A stretch of DNA of 64,000 bases from Alisma plantago-aquatica (Eukaryota > Streptophyta > Magnoliopsida > Alismatales > Alismataceae). The position numbers and the translations under genes were made by a program. Below, one piece after another: positions 22,521 through 34,400 of this stretch. Within the stretch, counting starts at the first letter, position 1. Each line of letters opens with the position of its first letter. The notes beneath the pieces were generated by a model, which was given only the letters and a program-made list of their open reading frames with translations, did no database searches and was not told the origin of the DNA. The stretch spans positions 70,662,001 to 70,726,000 of the forward strand of contig OY856411.1 in assembly GCA_963693085.1 (NCBI GenBank). Reading direction: 5' to 3'.

Positions 22521-22815
22521 ACCGTTTGGTTGGATGCAGCTTTATTTCGCGTTGAGAAAACTAACTGCAAGCACTGTGTGTTTATGTACAAAATTCGTGA
22601 AAATGGACCGCGCGCTTTTCGGACGCGGTTTGTTTTCCAGCCTGGGGAGCTCTCCTTCATCGCCCGTCTTCGTAGCAACCACGGTTGCTTTTTTGGTTCT
22701 GCTCATCACTTTCTGGTTGATGCTTCTGCAATTACAATAACCGAGCGCTGAATTTTCAGGTGGTGTGTCTACCCAAATGTTACGGTAACCTCGTACAGCT
22801 TCCAACCAAACGGAA
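22521..22815. mobile_element. Candidate MITE with imperfect terminal inverted repeats
   Basis: ACCGTTTGGTTGGATGCAGC at 22521 faces its near inverse AGCTTCCAACCAAACGG ending near 22813. The inside is GC-richer than the flanks. A similar GGCCTGGTTGGATTGCAC word sits 60 bp upstream, so the true left end could be at about 22460. No clear target duplication is seen. It lies about 450 bp upstream of the promoter elements of the ESV1-like gene. Confidence 0.4.
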
Positions 22816-23269
22816 GAAATCGAAAATGATTAGTCCAAACTATGTCCAACTAGACAAATAATCAGTAGTTGAATTACGGATTTTGTAGTTCTCGTGTTCG
22901 AACTCATCCGTCGTCTTCAAACTATTAGCAAGCAAACGAGCCCTAAGAGATATTCAGTGCACAATCAAAATTATCTTTATAAGCGCGATGTCACTCAGAA
23001 GTTGGTCTTTCGTCACTGGAAAAAATTACGGCGGCGTGAGTGTGCGCATGCTATGGCATGCGGTAACAATCACTTCCCAAAAGTAAAACAGAGCTCTGGT
23101 AGTCTTGTTTGCTAGCGAACCACAAAAACCTCATTAGGTGGTTGAATTGACATAGGGGCTTCGAAAAAATAAAAAACTCCACTCATCTGGTGGTACCCCA
23201 CCCAATTATTCTTCGTAATCACCGCATAGCGCAAACGACAGTATACTATCAAAAGACCGCGAAATCAAC

Positions 23270-23448
23270 CACGTGAAACATCAAAGTCTCCTTTATGTGC
23301 AGGGTGCTCCTGGTCACTCTCCACGTGTCGGCCAATCAGAGTCCACATCGGCACTGCGCAACCGGCAGGTGGTGCCTCACTCTTCCACTGGCAGAGGTGG
23401 CCATTCCCCTTCCCTCCCCCTATCCGACTCACGTGCAGCGTTATAAAA
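23270..23448 (+). promoter_or_regulatory. Promoter of the ESV1-like gene: three G-boxes, CCAAT box, TATA box
   Basis: CACGTG G-boxes lie at 23270-23275, 23322-23327 and 23430-23435. A CCAAT box lies at 23332-23336. A good TATA box, TTATAAAA, lies at 23441-23448. The expected transcription start is about 23475. A CT-rich leader follows (TCTCTCTCTCTC around 23512-23525), typical of plant 5' UTRs. A five-codon upstream ORF (ATG at 23719, peptide MAGR) precedes the main start by 27 bp. Confidence 0.75.
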
Positions 23449-23745
23449 CCCCGAAGAGTGGCCCCCGAAGGCCCTGAGCAGCCAAGCCAGTACCGGTCCT
23501 CCTTTTTTTCTGTCTCTCTCTCTCACTCACCCTCCTCCCTCCGTTCTTTCTGGCATTGCTCCTCCTCTGCATCATATCTCTCTCTTCTCCCCACACCCCT
23601 CCCAATTAGATCGAACCATCCTCCTCCCTCCCACTTCGTTTGTTCCGTACCAATTTACCAAACCTCGGATTCCTCGGCTGCTCGCTCTCTACCCGCTTTA
23701 GGGTTGTGTGTGTGCGCGATGGCGGGCCGGTGAAGGCCCTCGCCG

Positions 23746-24077
23746 ATGGATGCCGCCGCCGTTCCGGCCGCATTCCGCCCCGGGACCGCGCGGTCGGTGC
23801 GGCATTCCCCGTCGGGCGCGTTCCGGGGCCGGAACTCGCGGTGCGCCTGGACCTGCCGGAAGAAAGGGAACGGCGACGGGCGCCTCGTTGCCTCCGCCTC
23901 GGTGTCGTCCACTGGGGATTCGTCTCATTTCGGAAGGACTACCAATGGGCATGGCACTCGCGCTGTTCCCGAAGGAGACAGGGGACAAGGGGAGTGGCCC
24001 CGTGCGTTGGAGCTCGAGAAGATCGTTCGGAGGGTGCGGACTAGAGCGCTCTCTCCGGTGCCGTTCTCTCCGTCAAG
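23746..24077 (+). CDS. ESV1: ESV1-like gene, coding exon 1
   Basis: The GC-rich exon of 332 nt encodes the probable transit peptide and the variable N-terminal region. The start at 23746 is chosen because its frame alone runs into exon 2 in the correct phase (ends in phase 2, CCG TCA AG, donor GTATGT). The other GC-rich ORFs over the same interval stay open by chance. Confidence 0.8.
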
Positions 24078-27000
24078 GTATGTCCGTTCCTTTTTTTTTT
24101 CTTCTCACCTTCCGGTGTCCTCGCCTCTGGGCCGACATATATACGCTTTATTAATTAATGGATGCTCGATGTCCTCCCGAACTGAATGCGTTCATATTCT
24201 CTCACACATTGGGGTTAACATGAGGAAGCTTGGTTTGGAGTTCATTTGCATTCATACGTAAGTTGTCGTCGTTTGTACTCCTTGGCGTGTGTTTCAGATG
24301 TTCCCACCGACCAAGCTGGGCGGGGCAGTGACAACAATGACACCTATGATAGTGACAGCAAGTAGCCACTTCGAAATAAGTCCGCCTTGTTGGCACACTA
24401 CAACTTGTTCATGTGACTTGTGGCGAACTAGGACTCGAACTCCAATACCGGCGTGAATCGTTTCAGTAGTTACCTCATACCTACATATGGCTATTTATAT
24501 AACATGGCTTAACCAAACAGCATGTCAGTAACCGTTCGCTCTCTGGTATTCATAGCTTGCCTGCCTTACACGCTGTCTTCTCCGTATTCTGTCTCTTTGT
24601 TTGAAGACATACTCTCGAGACAAATGAATGTTGTTGTTCCTTCTAACACACGTTTGATCACTTCGTTGTAGAATTCGAGGGACTCCAAAGCTAGAAGAAT
24701 TTCTTGCTAGATGCTGCCCAAGAAGCTCTGGCCCTCAGTCTCGTGATACCCCACCTAAGAGAGGTTTGCTCTGCCAACGATCAGCATCACACACACATAT
24801 TCTTTAATTGTCTGCTTGTGAATGGAACTCGAATTTCAGTGTTCTTTCAATCATCTATTCTCTATCCAATGATGGAAAAAGATTTGTGGATTCGCCTGCC
24901 ATTCTCATCAGATGTATATGCGATTCTTTCTAATTCTGAACAATTATCTGTCTCATTGTTTGTTCACTATAGACACTGGTATTGCTAGTGAGAAGGAGTG
25001 GGGGATCAACTTGCTACATGAAAACGTCAAGGAATCTGGAGTTAATGAAGATGGAAGCACCTGGTACCGGGAGAGTGGAGAAGATCTCGGAGAGAATGGA
25101 TACAGATGTCGCTGGGCAAAAATGGGGGGCCAGAGTCGTGACGGTACTACCGAATGGAAAGAGACGGTATATTCATTCTACTTCACTTATATTGTTATCT
25201 TGTAGTTATGACAAGTCAACTTTATCCTCCATTGTCTTATACTGATGCTACAAACATAGTTATGCCTTAAGCTAATGAAGCAAGCCTCGAGGTGCTTTAG
25301 ATATCTCTTCTCTGTATTATACCTATCTACTGCTTGTATATCGTGCTCCCCGATGATTAGTATTTCTATTGGTCATGAAGTAAAATGTCAAGGTGCAACA
25401 ACTAGCAACCCAACGCTAGATATATTCTTTGACATTCATGATATGCTGCTGCACGAAAACCTACCCGACACACTGCTTTTTTGTCATATCCCTCCCTCCC
25501 ATTGATAGTCTGGCCTTGGTTTTGCTCATATTGCGCTCTGTGTGGCACCCTGGGATTCAATAAAATGGCTTTTGTGGATTCTCTCAAAATCATGTCTTAC
25601 ATTGTCTCGGGTTTGTTTCAGGTCGGAATGAGTTACTATATCCGTCCTACAAATCAGTTCAACTTTTTTGATGCTAATTCTATGATAGAAACCTGGTTTT
25701 CATTATTACAGTTTTTGACTCATGGGGACCCTTGGTCTTTAAAATAAAAATCACCTTGAGACCTGTTGATTCTAGTGACTGATTGCATGATTGATTACCT
25801 GAGTATTTTCAATTCAAAGATGTGTCATGTGATCAAATATAAAGATGGGCAAGTTCCCAGTTATCACACCAAAATTGTGAAATGTACGTCAATGTTGTCA
25901 TTTAGATTCTGTTCTTTTTCCTTCTGGGACAAGTCACCTGCAGTCCATTGCATTACTGCATTCCGTGAATATTTGAAGAAATGTATAAACGTTGTAAGAG
26001 GTTTTTGTGATGTGGTATGTGCTTTTTTGGCTATGTGTTCCAGTTTTTTTGCGTATCAAATGTGGGAACTTAACTAACTTAGGAAGTGGGAAATACAACA
26101 TGTTGAAAATATCAACCATGGATATTTTTTCTGTGTTTCATCTTTAATTGTTGTTGTACTTTTGTTTTGTTTGCATGCTTTCTTGACTTCTTACCATCTG
26201 ATTGAATAATTGACAGCACATATGGACCCAGTGGCGGAGCCAGAAATATTGCTCAAGGGGGGCACCATTCATTTAGATACATAGGTTAAGATATTGGGTA
26301 GAGCACAAAGACTAATATCCATTAACAATCAGTTCATTTTTCAGCTAAAAAATGGGTAATTACAGATCTTGGGTAGGGCACGTGCCTACCCAGGCCTATA
26401 TGTGGCTACGCCACTACATATGGTTTTGCATTGGTTAGATGGAACCTTACTAGAACGAACCATAAACTGTTTTAGCCAAAATCTTTGGATTGGAGACCGA
26501 CCCAAATAAGAATTATTATGGTTTAAACTGAGTTGAAAAATAGTTGATTGGGTCGATCCTGGGACTGAATGATTAGATTGACCCTACAATGTTTTGAGAG
26601 TTAGTAGGCATGTTACAACTTTAGTTCTTAGCTATTTATTATTGAGTGGTAGTCAAGTAGACCGGATCAATCCCTTCTTGTTTGGCATTTTACATCTTTA
26701 TTGTGTTACTTATGCCTTTCATGTCGGTTTTACCGTAGTCTATAAGGGTAGCAATATTCTATTTATGGTAATTATAGAATACAATAATTTCTTTTATCTC
26801 TAACATGATATCATAGCAAGAATCCTCTATTTAATCGTAATTCCTCCAAGCCCTCGTCTTGTCAAGCATGGATCCCTCCTCCTTGCCATAAGAGGTCATG
26901 TCAGAGAAGCTTCTACAACAGGATGTCATTGTTGGTGACTGTTGACTCTAGGTCAATGTTGACTCAAAGTCTAAATCATGGAACACAACATCGTCGAAGT

Positions 27001-30000
27001 TTGGCGAAGTTTCGCCGAAGTTTCGAAATTCGACCATAGGCGAAGTCGAATACCATATACTTCGACCTCGTCCAAACTTCGGGGCGAAGTTTCATGGATG
27101 TCGGCGAAGTTGACTTTTTTGTGTGTATTTTCGTCTCAACTTCTCCGAAGTTGTCGAAGTTTCCTCGAAGTTGGCGAAGTTGGGGAGAAGTTAAGACCAC
27201 CCAGAACCATAATCCCAACTAGTGCCCAATGGCCATATAAGGCATAAATATCACTCCAACCCTCTTCATAACTTCTAATATCAACTCCTATGTTTTTTGT
27301 TGCCACTCATTCCTAGAGAGGGTGTTGTAACTATTATTTGATTGCATATTGTATATAATACATATGGTGAACTGTATCTGTATATGTGTATTGCACAATT
27401 GACCATTTCAAGCAACACATTGTATTATTAACCTACATAGGGCTAGAGGGTCATAAATCATGTTCTTTTTTTAAATTCACATATATAAGATAGAGAGGTA
27501 TAACATAATTAGAAGTTTTCCATCAAAGTTTTCTAAAAATTCACATCATTTCTTCAAAAAATGGCATCGAAGTTTGTCGAAGTTTGCGTCTAAACTTCCT
27601 CGAAACTTCCTCGATGTTTCCACAAACATCCACTTCCACACATGGCGAAGTCGACACGAAGTCGAAGTCCTGCACCATGGTCTAAATTAACTAAATCCTT
27701 GTTTTGATGGTGACTAACCATTCCATTTATTTTGTGTCTAATGCTTCTACTTGAGTGATTTCAGAATAGGTATAGACACACTCCAAATGCCCTAGCTTGC
27801 GCATCCTAACTTGGAGAAAAGACAAGTCAAAATCAATACAAGTGTACTTTTATAGAATATGACGTAAATCTATTAGAATCATGTTGTAAATCACTTGTAA
27901 TGATTGTATGACTTGTAATTAAGCTTAGAAAAAATCAGAAGCACTTAAATCGAATATTTAAGTACTTTAATGACATTTTTCAAAATTCATTACAGGCTGT
28001 TTATCGGTCGAGACACAAACTCGACCGATCCCTTGATGGATTTTGAGAATGTCTAGATTCGGTCGAGTTTCCTATACACAGAAATCGACCGATCCATGCA
28101 CTCAAAAAAATTGATTTCAAGCGATCGGTCGAATTGCACATAGGACAAACTCGACCTATGCTTCAAATCTGCTTTGTCGAATAGTGCATTCGGTTGAGTT
28201 TCCCAAAAGTAAACTCGATTGATCACACTGTACTAAAAAGTTCTTAAAAGTGTTTGTAGCTGTTGGAATTTTACAAAATTCTAAAAAAAAATATCCGTTG
28301 CAAAATCCCAAAAGGCTAGTATTCGTCCTTAAGTGTTCCCAAAGGCTAGTGGACATCCCCAGCTATAACTAGGACCCCTTAGGCTTCATCCCTTGGTTGG
28401 AAAAACACTATGAATGTCCCTATTCTATAGTTGAGTGCATCCTACAACCACCCCTCTTTCTCTAAGCTTAGTCACTTGCTACATCCATTAGAGTGAGTAG
28501 GAGATTTGTAAGAGAGCTAGTCCTACATGTATTGTGAGGCTCTCACTTCTTCCACCCCCAATCTCTCTAATTTCAACCATGAAGATGAAGGTTCTCTCTC
28601 CTGACTAAGAGAGGTGAAGAAGGCAAGATTGAAGACTTGGAGCAAAAGAGTGGGTAAACCCTTGGTGAAGGCAGAAGACTCCTTACTCAAGTGGGTAAGT
28701 CCTTGGTGGAAGCTTCTCCTTGGCAAAGGTGAAGTTAAAGGCTGAAGATCCAAGAAGAGTTGATGATTTCTCAAAGGCTGAAGATTTGTGCAGGAGTAGG
28801 TAAGTCCTTGGTGAAGGCGGAAGACTCGTTGCAAGGTGGGTAAGTCCTTGGTGAGGTAGAAGATTCTTGGTTGGATAGGTAAGTCCTTTGGTAGGTTGTT
28901 GGCTTGACTCCCTTCCCCTCAAAGGGAAAGCTGGGTATCCTTGTCTCGGAAAAAGAAAGTCATATGTTGTAACTCTTATAAGTGAATATAAGGAGTAGAC
29001 ATGGTTAAGAAATCCTAGAGGTTGACCTTTTTAGGTAGTGGTCTGACAATCTCCTAGTTTGGAGATTGAAACCACTCTACATAGCTTGTGTTCTTGTGCT
29101 TGTTTCAATCTCTCTCATCCTTGCTATGGATGTTTAGTTGCACTCAAATTCCCAATTAGCAACTTTATTTTGTGATATATCTTGAAGGTCTAACGAATTT
29201 TGTTTAAGTACATTTTAGCTCTATTCACCCCCTCTAGAGCATATCGCCCATCCTAGATTCAACAGTGACAACCCTAGATCTACAGGTTACATAGTCGACT
29301 TTAGTGGTGGGCACCGGTGAGGCTGCTCTCTTAATATGACCTTGACCACATTTTCTACTAGTAATCTATGGCTTTTGAACCCTCCTTTGAGGATTCAATC
29401 TCTTGTACGTATGAACCTAGTGATGTAATTGCACCTTTCGGTCTTGTCTCTGTGCTTCTGCCTATGCAATAAGAAACACATATGCCTATTTGTTGTTATA
29501 TTTACACCACTTTTGTGTAATAACTACTTCCATAAATGCCTATGAGATTTATGTCTTGAAGTGACTATGGTTAAACTTGATTGACATAAATGCCATCCTT
29601 GACATCGTTCTAGATTTATGTCATCTAAGAGAAATTTGAACATCTCACTGTTTATGCACCTAATGTTAGAGTTACCGTTATCGTCTATTATATTATATGG
29701 GCTTAATTGTCTTGCCCATTATGGTTAAGTTCTGCTTGTATTTGCCTCCTTTCCTATACTAGCAGAATGCACGTGCTAAGCACCTGTTTTACATTTTAAT
29801 TAATATAAAAAAAGCAATCTCAATAGTTGAATTTGAATTATAAATAATATTTTTACGTATTTAATTATTGTATAATACTTCTAAATCATATTATACTATT
29901 TGATTATATATTTGTTTTTTACTTTCAATTATGAAACTATCAAGTTAAATTGCTTTCTAATTAATGGAATGTATAATGAAACATGAATTTGATTGCAAAA

Positions 30001-30073
30001 AAGTCAAATAGAATAAAATATAGCTTAAGGTTCACTTCACTTCATTATTGATCGTAAAAATGTGTCATTTGAT

Positions 30074-30123
<50 letters not shown>

Positions 30124-31397
30124 TGATATATTAAGTCATTTTATAGGTTTTAACCCAAAAGTATGTTGTTGGCTCAGTTAGATCTAGATTAATGCAGAAC
30201 TATCAATCATAAAATTGATCAACAATTGAATTTTTAAAAATCGATACACAGAAACCTGCAATGTTTCTTGACAGTTGAAGCTAAAATAAACCAACAATTT
30301 TGTCAATTTTGTTATTTTATAATATAATATCCTTGAACATATTGTTCTAAATATCATGGAGTATATTAAAATTTTCAGGCATGAATGTGTTGAAAATGCT
30401 AGAGTTAAATTACTTGTTTTAAAATAAACCCCTAATAAGAAACATAATTGTGTGTCCCATGAAGTAAAAGTAGATTAAAAAATTAATTAAACTAAGCTCA
30501 ACATGATATTTGTTTCATACCTATACAAATATTTTATAGTATCAATTAGAAATTATTCATTTGAACTTAAGTAGATATTTTAAAAAACTATGAATGTTTT
30601 ATATTATGTTTTTTTCTTTTATCTATTTTTCATTCTTATATATTCGCCTCAAGGAAGTTTACTTTTTCGTTTTACATTCATCATTATAAATACCTTAATT
30701 AAATATGTCTTTTCCATTAAACTATACTAAATTAATAATATAATTAAATACTATATTAAATTACTATATTGTAAGAGAAATCTGATTTTAACTAAAATGG
30801 AGTTCATTTGACAAATAAATAGAAAGATAACTATTTTTAAAATATTGTAGTCATGGTCTATTAGGCCATTCTAGATTTAACTATTTGAGTATATTTAAAT
30901 GTCAAATATGACTCAAATTGAATAACATAGAATTAGATCTTAGTTATAGGATTTGAAACCCGATTACCAAACTTTAAGCTAGTTTTTCTATATTTTATCG
31001 ATTTTTATCACCTTGATGCATGTGAGATCTCGCGCGTAGAAAGGGTTATGCTAATGCATCTTAATTACTCAATATTTATGTCCGTTAGCGATTGTGGTTT
31101 TGTTTGTCAAGGGCTAACAAAAATGATGCATAGTAAATAAATTTGTATATATGGTATTGTAATGTGTATAATTACACGTGATATTTCACAATGAAGAATA
31201 ACAATGTTTCACAAAGTCACAAATATTACCATTGGCTCGTGTTCGGTCCCTCCACAACTCGTGATCTCAAAATCATACAGAATTATAGTAGACAATTAAC
31301 AACAACTTTACTAAAGACGACGATAATAACAACAATAATAGCAAAAATGAAAACAACAAAAACAACAACAACAATAATAGTTATGATGATGATGATG

Positions 31398-31432
<35 letters not shown>

Positions 31433-34400
31433 TTAAATATGTAAATAAAATAAATAAAGACATTATCAGTTTTCGGTGCATGGCTACTTTCCCAATAGGC
31501 ACTTACCTGCCATCCCATTACAACACAAACAAAGGAACCAATAAAGCGTGTGATGAGAAGTACATCGAAACATGGTCGTCGGTGCGGATTCTCATTGATT
31601 TGCCCGCAACTGGATCAGATGTCTGCCACCCCCTAGTTCCTTAATCCTCTAATAAACCACCAAGAGTGCTACTATTGGATATCTTGGGCCGGCTCCCCGT
31701 ATTAGTATTGGGCAGTCACACACTCACATCCCAGGTGGTGGAGCCTCCAAACAAATAACTTTTGGCCCCATTAGTTGTATATCAAGAGAGCACTACCACA
31801 CCAACCCATTAAAAAAAAGTTCAATCCCTCCCCACGTATACTCTGTTGGTCCTCTAGGTGGTGGAGTCAAAGAATTGCAAAGTTCAAAGAATATAGAGGA
31901 AAAAATACAGTCTCTCTGTAGCAGCACTACTTAGAATGTGAATGGTGAGCCAATTATACCTCATGTTGTTGTCCCAATAGATGATCACTCTTATATAATA
32001 ACAAACCAAAATTGGTGTATGATTAAACTTCAATTCATTTCAACATGCACCAAACAACACAACAAATAGTCGTATCTTACCCCAAATATCTTTCAACATG
32101 CACCAAACACCTGTGGAGCAAGTGCCACCGAGAGACGGGGGACTGCTGACAGCCTGACAGTGTATTTTCATTTTGTCGACTAATGACGCGCTACATTCCG
32201 ATCACGTGGACCTGGTCCATATTGTATTGTTTGCAGTGGTAGGATCGACCATATTGTATTGTTCGCAGTGAAGGGCAGAAGGTAAATGATGCATAAATTG
32301 TTGTTCCTCTTCAAACAAAATAGAGTGCGTTCTCTAATGATCACACGTACCCATCGAACAAAATAATAGGCAAAAGTAAATAGCCCACATATACTATGTA
32401 TTATTCAAAATGTCAGAATCAAACAAATCAATGAAAATTTGATGAAAATTTATACATTACCCAAAATACCTTCCGATTGTGTTGTTATGAAATTATGGCT
32501 AAGAAAAACAAATTTGAAACAAATGGAAGAACGAGAATAACAGAAAATAAACAAAAAAGAAAGAGCCTTCCTATCTCTTCAGTACTACAGTTTGTTGAAA
32601 TATTTTTTTTGCCATCTGATTGACATACATATGTATTGATTGTGCTAAAAGTATGAGCCGTTAAAAGAGAAGTAGAATTCTATTATTTATATGGCAGCGC
32701 TACGTTAATCCGACTTTATGACACGGCCAGACACGGACATGTCAGCCATCACAATGACGAACGTGTCAACTGGAATTCATGCTTATTGTTTAGTGTAATA
32801 GAAAATGAAAAGCAGGTCATCACACACGTGAAACAACAAAACAGACGGAAAGAATAAATAAGTGCAAATTGCAGGTGTGAACACGGAAACCAGACGGACA
32901 GAGAGGTGCCAATAGCAGGCTGGTCACCTCTGTTTATTTATATGGTATATAGATATAGGAGAGGAATTCCCCGTCTATTAATAAAAGAAATCATTAGCAT
33001 TTCATCTTATTTTTCACCTGGTATCAGAGCATTGATCCTAACCATAGGGAGAAAAAAAGAGAACCTTCTTTGCCAGGCATCATCTTAGCTTGCGAGCGAC
33101 CAACGTCTCTTCTTGGCTTGCCCACCCGCCAAGCATCATCCCAACCTCCATGGTTGTCTCCTCTCTTCTTCTTTCATAAAAATCAATCTATATGAACTTA
33201 TTTGCCAACGTTCTTCATCCTGACTAACACCAATGTTTATCTGCCACCCCTAAGTCTATCTACCTAGTCGTCGCTTCCTTGCATCCTCTCTGCCTCCAGC
33301 CTCTAGGCTACTGTTGCGATCACCAACAACCCAACAACTGCCACCGTTGCGATCACCAACAACCATGGTGCATGGCTTTGACTTTGTGTCGACTTCGCTT
33401 AGTGTGGAAGTGGAAGTTTGTGGAAACTTTGAGCAAGTTTTGAGGAATTTTAGATGCAAACTTCAATAAGTTTCGATGCCGTTTTTTGAAGAAAATGATG
33501 TGAAAGGAAACTTCAATTGAACACTTCTAATTACGTTATACATCTATCTATATATGTTAATTTAACACAAAAACATAATTTATGACTCTCTAGCCCTAGT
33601 TAGGTTGATAATACAGTGTGTTGCTTGCAATGGTCAGATGTGCAATACTCATATACAAGTACAATTCACTGTATGTATTCTATATAATATATAGTCAAAT
33701 AGTAGTTACAACACCCTCTCTAGGAAAGAGTGGCAACAACAAGCATATGAGTTGATATTAGAAGTAGTGAAGGGTTGGAGGCAACACTTATGCCTTATAT
33801 GGCCATTAGGGCACTAGTTAGGATTAATGTACTGAGCTGTCTCAACTTCGCCCCAACTTTGAGGAAACTTCGACAACATCGGAGAAGTTGAGACGTAAAT
33901 ACACCCAAAAAAGTCAACTTTGCCGACATTAGTGAAACTTTGCCCCGAAGTTTGGACGAGATCGAAGTATTTGATATTCGACTTCGCCTATGGTCGAATT
34001 TCGAAACTTCGGCGAAACTTCGCCCAACTTCGACGAAGTTGTGTTCCATGCCAACAACATTAGCACAATGGCTACCAACTATAGTAGCAGGTCGTCGCCA
34101 CCAACAACGCAATGGCCGCCAACCGCAGCATGCCGCCACAATACTTCTAGTGCATCATTAGTGCATCTCTTTCCCAATAACACCGTGCAGTGCATCATTG
34201 GTGTATCTCTTTCTGAATGACACTGTGCTTCTTCGTGTTTGTGCCACAATATGCACATAGGTTGACTTTCTGTGCTTCACTTATTCCAGTTGGCTATCAC
34301 TTTCATGCAAGTTGAAGGATTGCGGTTATATCATTGACCCATATAGAGAGTGAATGGAAATTGTATTGGATGATTAAAAAGGTGTACAATGTATTCTCTT

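Larger units (their letters stand above)
26940..29264. mobile_element. Copia-type solo LTR (SIRE-like), with a nested DNA element
   Basis: The termini are a perfect TGTTGA ... TCAACA pair. The 5-bp target duplication GTGAC lies at 26935-26939 and 29265-29269. The 3' part has the typical LTR ending ATTCACCCCCTCTAGAGC. No primer-binding site or polypurine tract follows, so it is a solo LTR left by LTR-LTR recombination. Without the nested element (26977-27679 plus duplication) the LTR is about 1.61 kb, large for a copia and suggestive of the SIRE/Maximus lineage. Confidence 0.88.
29270..32640. other. AT-rich intron sequence, no gene seen
   Basis: Very AT-rich DNA between the solo LTR and a copia remnant. 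It contains two microsatellites listed separately. Nothing coding is supported on either strand. Confidence 0.7.

Noticed and set aside
22473..22805. Overlapping 68-92 codon ORFs
   Set aside because: They lie in a probable MITE, on both strands, without protein similarity that I recognise.
23640..24154. Alternative GC-rich ORFs over exon 1 of the ESV1-like gene
   Set aside because: Only the frame starting at 23746 enters exon 2 in the right phase.
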